A stretch of DNA of 43,941 nt from Lachnospiraceae bacterium (GTDB lineage: Bacteria > Bacillota > Clostridia > Lachnospirales > Lachnospiraceae), in NCBI GenBank assembly GCA_017527205.1, contig JAFXQK010000001.1, positions 1-43,941 on the forward strand, given 5' to 3'. The notes beneath the pieces are model-generated. The model saw only the letters and a program-made list of their open reading frames with translations, did not search any database and was not told where the DNA came from. A program made the position numbers and the translations under genes. The first letter of the stretch is position 1; each line of letters begins with the position of its first letter. This document shows, one piece after another, positions 1 to 7,819 of this stretch.

Positions 1-1
1 A

Positions 2-679
2 CACCGCAGGAAAAAGAGGAAGGAGCGTGAGACCGCATGCCTTGGCAGAAGTGCCTGGAGCGAGAGGATGACGAAGGATGACAGGTTCTATCCGGTGTAC
101 ACGGTATGTTTTTATCACGGCGACGGAACCTGGCGAGGCCCAAGGTCTCTTAAGGAACTGATGGACTTTGGAGAAAACGCTGGAGAATGGGAGGAGAGCT
201 TCAGCGATTATCGGATTACGGTGATCAATGCAAATGATCGGGAGCTTGCAGAAAATTGCAGAACGCAGCTTCGTCAGCTCCTTAACGTGATGTCGGCACG
301 AAGGGACAAAAAACGACTGAATGCGCTGTTTCAGGAAAAGGATTATGCGAATCTGAATCAGGAGACGGCACGCATCATCGCCGTCATGGCGGACGTCCCG
401 GAGTTTCTGGAACGCGAGGATGAATATCAAAACACGGGTGGAGGTTATAACATGTGTCAGGCAATGGATGAACTCAGAGCTGAATTTAAGGAAGAAGGAA
501 GAGCAGAGGGAAGAGCAGAGGGAAGAGCAGAGGGAAGAGCAGAGGGAAGAGAACAGGCGTTAATTACGGATGTTCGTAATCTTATGACATCGATGAAGCT
601 GTCAATGGAGCAGGCAATGAATGCGCTCATGATCCCTGAGGAGAACCGAGGACGGATTCGGCACTTAATACAACAATAA
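2..679 (+). CDS. Rpn-family recombination-promoting nuclease / PD-(D/E)XK transposase-like protein, C-terminal part
   Basis: The reading frame is open without a stop to the left window edge, so the gene begins outside the window. The ATG at 68 is probably internal, because no good ribosome binding site precedes it and the upstream frame is rich in Arg and Lys like a coding region. The segment after it (DRFYPVYTVCFYHG, then GPRSLKEL) resembles the part after the nuclease core in Rpn-family proteins of Lachnospiraceae. Near the C terminus lies an EGRA repeat run, a usual trait of this family, followed by a short helical tail. Known members are DNA nucleases that raise recombination and are often placed among transposases. 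The catalytic PD-(D/E)XK residues are not in view, so activity cannot be judged. Family assignment is from memory of the pattern. Confidence 0.65.
   Translation, partial: HRRKKRKERETACLGRSAWSERMTKDDRFYPVYTVCFYHGDGTWRGPRSLKELMDFGENAGEWEESFSDYRITVINANDRELAENCRTQLRQLLNVMSARRDKKRLNALFQEKDYANLNQETARIIAVMADVPEFLEREDEYQNTGGGYNMCQAMDELRAEFKEEGRAEGRAEGRAEGRAEGREQALITDVRNLMTSMKLSMEQAMNALMIPEENRGRIRHLIQQ
497..544 (+). repeat. Four perfect 12-bp tandem repeats coding EGRA
   Basis: The unit GGAAGAGCAGAG occurs four times without mismatch, then a fifth copy decays. Each unit codes four residues, so copy number changes stay in frame and would only lengthen or shorten the linker. Confidence 0.9.
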
Positions 680-690
680 CAGAGACAAAA

Positions 691-746
691 AAGAGGAGTT
701 GTAAGGCGGATTCGCCGACAACTCCTCTTGGTTTTTGTTTTATTTT
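691..746. terminator. Strong hairpin terminator between convergent genes
   Basis: AAGAGGAGTTGT (691-702) pairs perfectly with ACAACTCCTCTT (718-729), with a further inner stem GGCG/CGCC. A T-rich tract follows at 731-746 for the plus strand, and an A-rich run at 686-692 serves the minus strand. It should end both the Rpn-like gene and the dynamin-like gene, whose stop codon lies inside the T tract at 740-742. Confidence 0.9.
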
Positions 747-3256
747 AGTTCGCCCCAGATTCTCTGGTTCAGTTCCTTGTCTCTTGCGTCGACGAGCTCT
801 AACACGGCCTTTGCCTTCTCCTGCATCTTAGCGGCTTCCTTTTCGTCGTTGATCAGGAACTCGAGGTTGCTGGAAATCGTGTCGATGTTGTTCTTAAACT
901 CGGTCTTTAATTCTGCCGTCTTTGCCTTTGCAACGGAGATGATCTCTGCCATGTAGGACTCGTATTGTTGCATGGTCGTTGCGGCAAACATCGCCTCAAT
1001 GTCGTTCTTATAGGACTTCTTGTCGTTGGTCGAGAAGATGAAGATCGCCTTCTGCTTATTGATGTACTCATCCATGCGCAGGGCCTTTAAGGAGGAAGGC
1101 GGGATCTGCGTATCGGATACGTTCGCGATACGCCGTACCAGCTCTTCGTCAATGCCCTGATAGCCTGTGATGGTCTTTACGAGGCGGTTGCGGAGATCCT
1201 CGATCTGAAGCTTTAAGATGATCTCGCGGTTTACCTTGTAGTATTCATCAATCTCCATCAGATAGCGGTTCAGCTCCTGACGGATCAGGTTATTCTTTTC
1301 TTCAAAGACCTCAGGACGAATGGCAATCCATTTCATCTTGTCGGCAATCTTGGAGGCCTGTGCCTTGCGGGATTCGATGATCTCGGTGAAGGCCTGAACC
1401 TCAAGGAAGCGGGAGTAAATGCTCTTGGGATTTAAGTCCTCAAGATACTCTGCGCAGGCCTTGTCGATGTCGCTTACCATCGTAGTCTTCATGGTCTTGA
1501 TGTTCTGGGAGATCTGCTCCTTGGAGAGTCTCGCCTGCGCCTCAATGGCCTTGTAATCATCGCGGATGAAGTTGACAACGCTGGAAATGCTGTCGTACAG
1601 ACCCTTTGCCTTTACGGCCAGGGCATATTTCTGACCATAGCGGATGATTTCCTTCTCAACGGCAAACATACCGGAGTTGACGTAAACCCTGTGAAGAATG
1701 GGATAGAGGCTGTTGTCGTTGGGCTCGTCACATTTCTTCAGCTCCTCCATGCAATCCTCTAACAGGCGCTGGGTATCGTTATCGGCGTTTGCCATCTTGT
1801 TGAGCTTGAAGTACATTCCCGTCTCCACCTCGGAATCCTCGTCCTTCTTGAGAAGCGGATCCATGAGAGGTGTGTTGTTGATCTCATTTCTATGGTTAGC
1901 CAGCCAGAGGCGCTCATCCTCGGTATCAACGTTGGCCTCAATGGCCTTTGCAATGTAAGCGGCCTTGGAGGAAACGAAGAACAGACGCTCCGTTGCGAGA
2001 TCAATGTACTCAGCCTGCTCGTTATAAATCTTATCGGTCTCCTTCAGGGAGATGCCGACCTTCTTGTTCTTCAGGTTTGCAAGATCCGTTAAGCTTCTCG
2101 TATCGGCCTGATTGATGATGTGCAGGGAACGGGTCAGGTCGATGTGTACCTGATCCTTGGTGTCCACGCTCTCACGAGAGGAGTGGATTAATTTATACAG
2201 CGTGGAGTTACCGGTACCCTCCATCTTCGTCGGCTCGTAAAGGACGATCAGGATGGAGTTGGTCTGCTGCTGCAGGGCCTTCTGCAATACCAAAAGGTGC
2301 TCATTCGAGTTACTGTCCGTACCGGGGGTATCGTAGAAGGTGAAGTTCAAATTCGGATCCAGCTGGCTCGGGTAGTTGACGTCGATGATGCCATCTACAT
2401 ATTCATTAGCGTCATCTGATACCGCATTGGGGAGCTCATTGATGCTCTTTAGGATCTGATAGAGCTGCTCGTGGGGCTGGAGATGGAAGACGAGCGCATT
2501 GTTGATCTCATTCTGGATCTTGCGCTTCGTCGTCTCGCAGGGACGCTCTGACTCAAAGACAAATTTCTTTTTCGTCTCGTTCCAGGACAGGGTTACCTTA
2601 TTGGGCTGCGGATTATCGGAGGAGCAAAGATTGAACAGAATGGAAGGATTCTTTGCATTCCGGATCCGAAACATCTTTGCCGTCTCGGAGTTGATGCTCT
2701 CAGGAAGGATACGGCGTCCGATCAGCGTATTGATGAAGGTGGACTTACCGGAGCTGTACGTACCAACGAGACAGATGTTGATGTCGCTGCAACTCATCAG
2801 CTCGCGCTTTTTGAAGAACTCCTGCTTTCTGTTCTGGAAGGACTGCTGAATCTCGGAGTCCTTCAGCTCGGAATCGAAGAGATTCAAGGTTTCATCACAG
2901 AAATCACTGATTCGGCTGAATATTTCCGTCACGGAAGGAAGCTCGATGAAGTTGCTGATCGTAAAGCGATCCTCACCGGCATATTTATTATACTCAGCAA
3001 TTTTCTCGCAGAAATCTTCGTAATCTACCTGTGTTCCCTTGAAAACCAAACTGATTTTCTCATTAGAAAACTGCTCATAAATGTCATTGAAGAATTTGTT
3101 GCCCTGATTTTGGAGCAGAAACTCACCATGTTCGGGGGAATAGGGGATCAGATTTGGACAGATCTTGTAAGGAACCTCCAGAAACTCTCCCTTTACCTTT
3201 GCAAGGAAATGGATTTCCTTTTTGACAGGGTGGTACATGATCATTAATTCTTTCAC
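740..3256 (-). CDS. Dynamin-family large GTPase
   Basis: An 838-residue protein with a G1 P-loop GTYSSGKST at residues 165-173, a G3 motif DTPG at 309-312, and a likely G4 region with INQAD near residue 388, where the usual T/NKxD Lys is replaced by Gln. The remaining ~400 residues are mostly helical and charged, as in bacterial dynamin-like proteins. These proteins remodel or fuse membranes, and some help against phage or membrane stress. No clear transmembrane segment is visible, so it is probably a cytosolic, membrane-associated protein. The start is GTG at 3256, chosen because GGGAGG stands 8 bases upstream; the in-frame ATGs at codons 5 and 7 have no such site. It is monocistronic, with its own consensus promoter. 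The first ~150 residues before the GTPase domain match nothing I recognise. Confidence 0.85.
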   Translation of the reverse strand: MKELMIMYHPVKKEIHFLAKVKGEFLEVPYKICPNLIPYSPEHGEFLLQNQGNKFFNDIYEQFSNEKISLVFKGTQVDYEDFCEKIAEYNKYAGEDRFTISNFIELPSVTEIFSRISDFCDETLNLFDSELKDSEIQQSFQNRKQEFFKKRELMSCSDINICLVGTYSSGKSTFINTLIGRRILPESINSETAKMFRIRNAKNPSILFNLCSSDNPQPNKVTLSWNETKKKFVFESERPCETTKRKIQNEINNALVFHLQPHEQLYQILKSINELPNAVSDDANEYVDGIIDVNYPSQLDPNLNFTFYDTPGTDSNSNEHLLVLQKALQQQTNSILIVLYEPTKMEGTGNSTLYKLIHSSRESVDTKDQVHIDLTRSLHIINQADTRSLTDLANLKNKKVGISLKETDKIYNEQAEYIDLATERLFFVSSKAAYIAKAIEANVDTEDERLWLANHRNEINNTPLMDPLLKKDEDSEVETGMYFKLNKMANADNDTQRLLEDCMEELKKCDEPNDNSLYPILHRVYVNSGMFAVEKEIIRYGQKYALAVKAKGLYDSISSVVNFIRDDYKAIEAQARLSKEQISQNIKTMKTTMVSDIDKACAEYLEDLNPKSIYSRFLEVQAFTEIIESRKAQASKIADKMKWIAIRPEVFEEKNNLIRQELNRYLMEIDEYYKVNREIILKLQIEDLRNRLVKTITGYQGIDEELVRRIANVSDTQIPPSSLKALRMDEYINKQKAIFIFSTNDKKSYKNDIEAMFAATTMQQYESYMAEIISVAKAKTAELKTEFKNNIDTISSNLEFLINDEKEAAKMQEKAKAVLELVDARDKELNQRIWGELK

Positions 3257-3344
3257 TTGCTTGCCCTCCCGCGCATCCTATCGATTCGCATGACGATTCT
3301 AGTTTTATTGCATAATATTCCCACAGAAAATAACCCTATTTTTT

Positions 3345-3372
3345 ATTATAACACAACTTCTTTAAATGTCAA
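3345..3372 (-). promoter_or_regulatory. Consensus sigma-A promoter of the dynamin-like gene
   Basis: On the minus strand a perfect TTGACA (3372-3367) and a perfect TATAAT (3350-3345) are separated by 16 bp. Transcription would start near 3338, giving a leader of about 80 bases. It lies back to back with the ricT promoter. Confidence 0.85.
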
Positions 3373-3396
3373 AAGAAAGACGAAAAGAAATAAAGA

Positions 3397-3425
3397 TTGT
3401 AGGAATAGAATTTTGGTGATATAAT
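3397..3425 (+). promoter_or_regulatory. Probable sigma-A promoter of the ricT operon
   Basis: TTGTAG (3397-3402) and a perfect TATAAT (3420-3425) are separated by 17 bp, upstream of the ricT start at 3515. The -35 box matches only in its first three bases. Confidence 0.65.
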
Positions 3426-3514
3426 AGAGTCGTTATAGTATGGAGAAATCCGAGTTTCGCGTGTGGTTGATAGATTGTCAGAAAGGAAGTGCCAAGGGGC
3501 ACGAGGGAAAAGAA

Positions 3515-5104
3515 ATGGTAAGAGTAGTTGGAGTAAGATTTCGGACGGCGGGCAAGATTTATTTTTTTGACCCGCTTGATTTTTCGATAAAACGCGGGGA
3601 GCACGTCATTGTGGAGACCGCGAGAGGCATTGAGTTTGGAACGGTAGTCTCTGACATTCGCGAGGTGGACGAGGCAAACGTCGTGCAGCCCTTAAAGCCG
3701 ATCCTGCGCATCGCAAACCAGCGTGATAAGGAGCAGGAGGCCGGAAACAAGGAGAAGGAAAAGGAAGCCTTCAAGATCTGCCTCGAAAAGATCCGCAAGC
3801 ACGGGCTGGAGATGAAGCTGATTGATGCGGAGTATACCTTTGACAATAATAAGGTGCTCTTTTATTTCACGGCGGACGGGCGCATTGATTTCCGCGAGCT
3901 GGTTAAGGATCTGGCAGCCGTGTTTAAGACCAGGATCGAGCTGCGTCAGATCGGCGTTCGCGATGAGACGAAGATCATGGGCGGCATTGGCATCTGTGGC
4001 AGACCGCTTTGCTGTCACAGCTATCTTTCTGATTTCATCGCCGTGTCGATCAAGATGGCGAAGGAGCAGAACCTGTCCTTAAATCCTACGAAGATTTCCG
4101 GTGTTTGCGGCAGGCTGATGTGCTGTCTGAAGAATGAAGAGGATACCTATGAGGAGCTAAACAGGAGACTTCCGAACGTGGGAGATACCGTTGTCATGCT
4201 CGATGGAATGAAGGGTGAGGTTCACAGCGTGAACGTTCTTCGCCAGAAGGTCAAGGTACTCATTGAGGCGGGCGATGACAAGGAAATCAAGGAATTTGAC
4301 GTGGCGCAGCTGAAGTTCCATAAGCATCACGGGAAGAAGGGACAGCAGAATGTTTCACCCGAGGAGCTGAAAGAACTGGAGAAGCTTGAGAAGGAAGAGG
4401 AAGAAGAAATCGAGGCAGCAGGCGCAGCTGAGAAGGAAGCAGGAACGCTGGTAGAAAAGGGTCAGCGTCATGGAAAAGGCGGCGAGGGCCGCAAGGCGCG
4501 CCAGGACAGAGGCGAACGCCAGGAGAAAGGGGATCGCCAAGAGAGAGGCGAGCGTCAGGAAAGAGGCGAGCGCCAGGAGAGAGGCGAGCGTCAGGAAAAA
4601 GTCGACCGTCAGGAAAGAGGCGAGCGCCAAGAGAGAGGCGACCGTCAAGAGAGAGGCGAGCGCCAAGGAAAGGGTGATCGTCAAGAGAGGGGTGATCGTC
4701 AAGAGAGGGGCGATCGTCAAGAGAGGGGCGAGCGTCAGGGAAAAGGCGAGCGTCAGGACAGAAACGATCGCCAGGACAGAGGCCGTCAGGGCGGAGATCG
4801 TCAGGGAAAGCAGAATGACGGACAGAAGAACCAGGGCAAGCCTCGTCAGGAAAAATGGGACAGAAACCGCGGAAGTGAAGGCGGCGAGGAGAGACAAAAG
4901 AACCATCATGGCCGTCCGGATCGCGGACAGCAAAAGGATCAGGGAGATCGTCAGGGAAGAAACGAGGAGCGTCAGGGAAGGCCTGAGGGAGAAGGCGGCC
5001 AGGAGGGCGGAAGAAATCGCGGACGCGGTAATCGCCCCTTCCGAAACCGTAATCGTGACAAGGATGGAGACGCCAAGGGCGGTCAAGGCGATGCAAAGGA
5101 ATAA
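3515..5104 (+). CDS. ricT: PSP1-domain protein RicT (YaaT), with a long repetitive charged tail
   Basis: The N terminus (VVGVRF, then AGKIYFFDP) and the two Cys clusters CGRPLCC (about residue 160) and CGRLMCC (about residue 200) identify the PSP1/RicT family. In Bacillus, RicT acts with RicA and RicF as an Fe-S complex that affects RNase Y processing, sporulation and biofilm genes. The start ATG at 3515 has GAGGGA 6-11 bases upstream and matches the family N terminus; an ATG at 3440 would add 25 unrelated residues. The PSP1 core ends near residue 275. The remaining ~250 residues are a low-complexity, Arg/Gln/Glu/Gly-rich tail built on repeats such as RQERGE. That tail is far longer than in Bacillus and looks disordered, perhaps RNA binding (inference). 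Length is 529 residues. trmN6 follows after 21 bases. Confidence 0.9.
   Translation: MVRVVGVRFRTAGKIYFFDPLDFSIKRGEHVIVETARGIEFGTVVSDIREVDEANVVQPLKPILRIANQRDKEQEAGNKEKEKEAFKICLEKIRKHGLEMKLIDAEYTFDNNKVLFYFTADGRIDFRELVKDLAAVFKTRIELRQIGVRDETKIMGGIGICGRPLCCHSYLSDFIAVSIKMAKEQNLSLNPTKISGVCGRLMCCLKNEEDTYEELNRRLPNVGDTVVMLDGMKGEVHSVNVLRQKVKVLIEAGDDKEIKEFDVAQLKFHKHHGKKGQQNVSPEELKELEKLEKEEEEEIEAAGAAEKEAGTLVEKGQRHGKGGEGRKARQDRGERQEKGDRQERGERQERGERQERGERQEKVDRQERGERQERGDRQERGERQGKGDRQERGDRQERGDRQERGERQGKGERQDRNDRQDRGRQGGDRQGKQNDGQKNQGKPRQEKWDRNRGSEGGEERQKNHHGRPDRGQQKDQGDRQGRNEERQGRPEGEGGQEGGRNRGRGNRPFRNRNRDKDGDAKGGQGDAKE
4497..4800 (+). repeat. Degenerate 18-bp repeats coding the RQERGE tail of RicT
   Basis: Units close to CGTCAGGAGAGAGGCGAG recur about 16 times with synonymous and conservative changes, coding RQERGE, RQERGD, RQGKGE and variants. 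The period stays a multiple of three. Confidence 0.85.
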
Positions 5105-5125
5105 GCAATACCTAGGAGACGGTAA

Positions 5126-5869
5126 ATGTCAGGGGAATGTAAACTGAAAGAGAAGGAGAGACTGGATGATTTGCAGCTTTCAGGGCTTCGAATCATTCAG
5201 GATCCAGAAAGGTTCTGCTTTGGCATGGACGCGGTTCTGCTCTCTGGCTTTGTGAAGGCAAAGCGGGGAGACGAGCTTTTGGATCTTGGGACGGGCACGG
5301 GAATTTTGCCGCTTCTTCTGTCGGCAAAAACGCAGTGCGGACATCTCACGGGTCTGGAGATTCAGGAGGAGAGCGCGGACATGGCGAGAAGGAGCGTAGC
5401 GCTCAATCACCTGGAGGAGAAAATATCCATTGTAACCGGTGACTTGAAGGCAGCAGGCACAATTTTTGCGCCTGCCTCTTTTGATTGTATTACCTGTAAC
5501 CCGCCTTACATGATCGGCAATCATGGCATCCAAAATCCGGAGGCGCCCAAGGCCATTGCGAGGCATGAAATTCTTTGTACCTTTGAGGACGTCGCTGCGG
5601 CTGCGGAAAAACTATTAAAGAGCGGGGGCAAATTCTTTTTGGTGCATCGGCCGTTTCGTTTGGCGGAGATCATCGTGACGCTGACAAGGCATAAGCTGGA
5701 GCCGAAGCGCATGAGACTGGTATACCCCTTCGCGGACAAGGAGCCTAACATGGTGCTGATCGAGGCCGTGCGCGGCGGCAATTCCCGCATGACGGTGGAA
5801 GCACCATTGATTTTGTTCGAAGCGCCAGGGATCTATTCACAGGAGATTCAGCGAGATTTCGGGTATTAA
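5126..5869 (+). CDS. trmN6: tRNA1(Val) (adenine37-N6)-methyltransferase family (TrmN6/YabB)
   Basis: A 247-residue class I SAM-dependent methyltransferase. Motif I, DLGTGTG, is at residues 53-59 and the N6-adenine motif NPPY at 125-128; the N-terminal region (FCFGMDAVLLS) is typical of the TrmN6/YabB family. The predicted reaction is N6-methylation of an adenine in tRNA. The start ATG at 5126 is preceded by AGGAG at 5113-5117. It lies between ricT and rsmI, the same order as yaaT-yabB-yabC in Bacillus, although yabA and yazA, which stand among them there, are absent. The exact tRNA substrate is not proven for Firmicute members. Confidence 0.88.
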   Translation: MSGECKLKEKERLDDLQLSGLRIIQDPERFCFGMDAVLLSGFVKAKRGDELLDLGTGTGILPLLLSAKTQCGHLTGLEIQEESADMARRSVALNHLEEKISIVTGDLKAAGTIFAPASFDCITCNPPYMIGNHGIQNPEAPKAIARHEILCTFEDVAAAAEKLLKSGGKFFLVHRPFRLAEIIVTLTRHKLEPKRMRLVYPFADKEPNMVLIEAVRGGNSRMTVEAPLILFEAPGIYSQEIQRDFGY

Positions 5870-5983
5870 CTACAGGATGGATAGCAGCAATGCTGGCGGG
5901 AAAACGATAAACAATAGTGCTTGTGAGAAACGATAAGTTAGTTGGAATTTGGATATGATCCTGAGAATTAATTGAGGGACGAT

Positions 5984-6838
5984 ATGGCTGGGACATTATA
6001 TTTGTGCGCGACTCCCATTGGAAATCTGGGGGACATGACGCCGAGGGTCGTGGAGACGCTAAAGACCGTGGATTTGATTGCCGCGGAGGATACGAGAAAT
6101 AGCATCAAGCTTTTAAATCATTTTGAGATTCATACGCCCATGACTGCATATCATGAATTTAATAAGGTCGAGAAGGCGAAGGAGCTCGTGCTAAAGCTTC
6201 TTGAGGGCACGAACGTTGCGCTGATTACGGATGCGGGCACTCCCGCCATTTCCGACCCGGGTGAGGTTTTGGTGCAGCTTTGTCAGGAGGCAGGCGTGCC
6301 CGTGACGAGTCTTCCCGGTGCAGCGGCATGCATCACGGCTCTGACGCTTTCCGGATTGTCTACCAGACGCTTTTGCTTTGAAGGCTTTTTGCCGACGGAG
6401 AAGGCAGACAAAAAGGAGCGGCGTGCCATCCTTGAGGAGCTTAAGAACGAGAGCCGCACGATGATCCTCTATGAAGCGCCCCATCATCTCAAGGCGACGC
6501 TGGAGGATTTGCATGAAGCACTCGGAGACCGCCGGATCACCCTTTGCCGCGAGCTGACAAAGAAATTCGAGACCATCCTTCCGACGACCTTGGCCGAAGC
6601 GAACGCCATGTATGAGAAGGAAGAACCACGAGGCGAATATGTTCTTGTCATCGAGGGCAGAAGCCGCGAGGAAAAGATGCGGGAGGAGCAGGCCTCCTGG
6701 GAAAGGCTGTCGATCGAGGAGCACGTGGCGCATTACGAGGCTCAGGGCATAGACCATAAGGAAGCCATGAAGCTTGCCGCCAAGGACCGCGGCATCTCTA
6801 AACGCGACATCTACGCATACCTGCATGGCGAGAAATAA
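5984..6838 (+). CDS. rsmI: 16S rRNA (cytidine1402-2'-O)-methyltransferase RsmI
   Basis: A 284-residue SAM-dependent tetrapyrrole-methylase-fold protein. Family signatures are seen: LYLCATPIGNLGDM at the N terminus, AAEDTR, and ALITDAGTPAISDPG. The enzyme 2'-O-methylates C1402 of 16S rRNA in the decoding centre. I place the start at ATG 5984, with GAGGG at 5974-5978, rather than at the in-frame TTG at 5972, which has no ribosome binding site. It is the third gene of the ricT operon; 114 bases separate it from trmN6, with no clear terminator between. A GGCGAG/CTCGCC hairpin covers its stop codon but lacks a T tract. Confidence 0.93.
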   Translation: MAGTLYLCATPIGNLGDMTPRVVETLKTVDLIAAEDTRNSIKLLNHFEIHTPMTAYHEFNKVEKAKELVLKLLEGTNVALITDAGTPAISDPGEVLVQLCQEAGVPVTSLPGAAACITALTLSGLSTRRFCFEGFLPTEKADKKERRAILEELKNESRTMILYEAPHHLKATLEDLHEALGDRRITLCRELTKKFETILPTTLAEANAMYEKEEPRGEYVLVIEGRSREEKMREEQASWERLSIEEHVAHYEAQGIDHKEAMKLAAKDRGISKRDIYAYLHGEK

Positions 6839-7134
6839 TACCTCGCCAGAAGGGATGTGGCTTGCATGGGAGGTAAAGTGGCCCTTATAACTGTCCCGTT
6901 TTCGAATTTGGAATTCAGACAGTGAAATTTTTAGGGAATTCACTGTCCGCATTTCAATTTGGGTGCATAGACAGTGATTTGCAACTGGCTGTTTTTGATT
7001 ATTGCCATTCAGACAGTGAATTTCAGCCATGATTAACTGTCTTGATTGAAATTTTAGAAACGGGACAGTAAATTCATGAAAAATACTACTGCCTGGATTG
7101 GAATTTTGTAAACGGGACAGTCTTTTCAAGGTAC
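6839..7134. repeat. Gene-free AT-rich block with dispersed ACTGTC/GACAGT dyads
   Basis: No credible gene is present. AACTGTCCCGTTT at 6889-6901 has inverted copies AAACGGGACAGT at 7058-7069 and 7110-7121. GACAGTGAA at 6918-6926 pairs with TTCACTGTC at 6939-6947 as a 9-bp hairpin with a 12-base loop. Further GACAGTGA copies occur at 6970-6977 and 7012-7019. The flanks of these motifs (GAATT and AATTT tracts) also recur. It may be a decayed mobile element, a transcribed structured RNA, or protein binding sites; the sequence does not decide. Confidence 0.7.
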
Positions 7135-7438
7135 CCCGACTGCCTAAAATCTAAAAACGGAATCTAGGCAAACGGAAAAGCGAGGAAATGCTTGCCTGTG
7201 AAGCGAAAAGGGAATCCAGGCAAGCAAAAAAGAGCGAGAATGCTTGCCTGTGAGGCGAAAAAGGAATCCAGGCAAGCAAAAAAGAGCGAGAATGCTTGCC
7301 TGTGAAGCGAAAAGGGAGTCCAGGCAAGCAAAAAAGCGAGAGAATGATTGCCTGTGAGGCGAAAAAGAAATCCAGGTAAGTAGAAAAGCGAGGGAACGCT
7401 TGCCTGAGAGAAAAAAGAGGAAATCAAGCAAGCAGAAA
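7135..7438. repeat. Tandem array of 52-bp palindromic repeats
   Basis: Four clear units of exactly 52 bp run at 7187-7238, 7239-7290, 7291-7342 and 7343-7394, with degraded units on each side (about 7135-7186 and 7395-7438). Each unit holds TGCTTGCCTG and, 19-20 bases later, its exact complement CAGGCAAGCA. Each half can therefore pair within its unit or, across a 14-base A-rich linker, with the next unit. There are no unique spacers, so it is not a CRISPR array. The minus-strand frames through the array are open only because the repeat lacks stops. Confidence 0.9.
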
Positions 7439-7503
7439 TAGGCGTGCGGTACCTATTTGCAGAGATGGGGAGGAGAAGCATAACTGATGAGAGGAGGATC
7501 TCT

Positions 7504-7680
7504 ATGGCGGCAAGTTGTGAGTATTGCTGTTATTTTACGTATGATGAAGAAATGGAAGAATATGTTTGTGACGTCAACATGGATGAGGATGATTACGGAA
7601 GGCTAATGAGTAATGGCTTCCGTGAGTGTCCGTATTTTAAGGACGGGGATGAATATAAGGTGGTTCGCCACCAGATGTAG
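7504..7680 (+). CDS. Small Cys-rich acidic protein, DUF6472-like
   Basis: A 58-residue acidic protein beginning MAASCEYCCYF. It has a CxxCC cluster, further Cys at VCDV and ECPYF, and ends DEYKVVRHQM. The spacing suggests a small metal (probably zinc) site. This matches my recollection of the DUF6472 family, common in Lachnospiraceae and without known function. The start ATG at 7504 has GAGGAGG at 7491-7497; a longer in-frame start at 7444 lies in the repeat flank and lacks a site. It follows the repeat array directly, so the array may form part of its leader (inference). Confidence 0.8.
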   Translation: MAASCEYCCYFTYDEEMEEYVCDVNMDEDDYGRLMSNGFRECPYFKDGDEYKVVRHQM

Positions 7681-7819
7681 ATTTTAAATATGCGAAGAGA
7701 AACGAGGCGACCGATGAAAATTGCGACGCTGAATTTGGAGCGAAAATTTTATCTCCTGACGGAGCCGAGTGAAACGGAGCAAATGATCAAGAAGTGATTA
7801 TGTAAAAAGGAACAAGACG

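Noticed and set aside
4287..5108. Long antisense open frames opposite the ricT tail
   Set aside because: They exist only because the 18-bp repeats lack stop codons in several frames; there is no ribosome binding site and composition is extreme.
7135..7438. CRISPR array
   Set aside because: Units abut without unique spacers, and no cas gene is present.
7144..7481. Minus-strand open frames through the 52-bp array
   Set aside because: They translate the repeat in overlapping frames without a ribosome binding site.
7714..7797. 27-codon open frame with a weak GAGG site before the PlsC-like gene
   Set aside because: Too short to judge; no recognisable motif. It could be a leader peptide.
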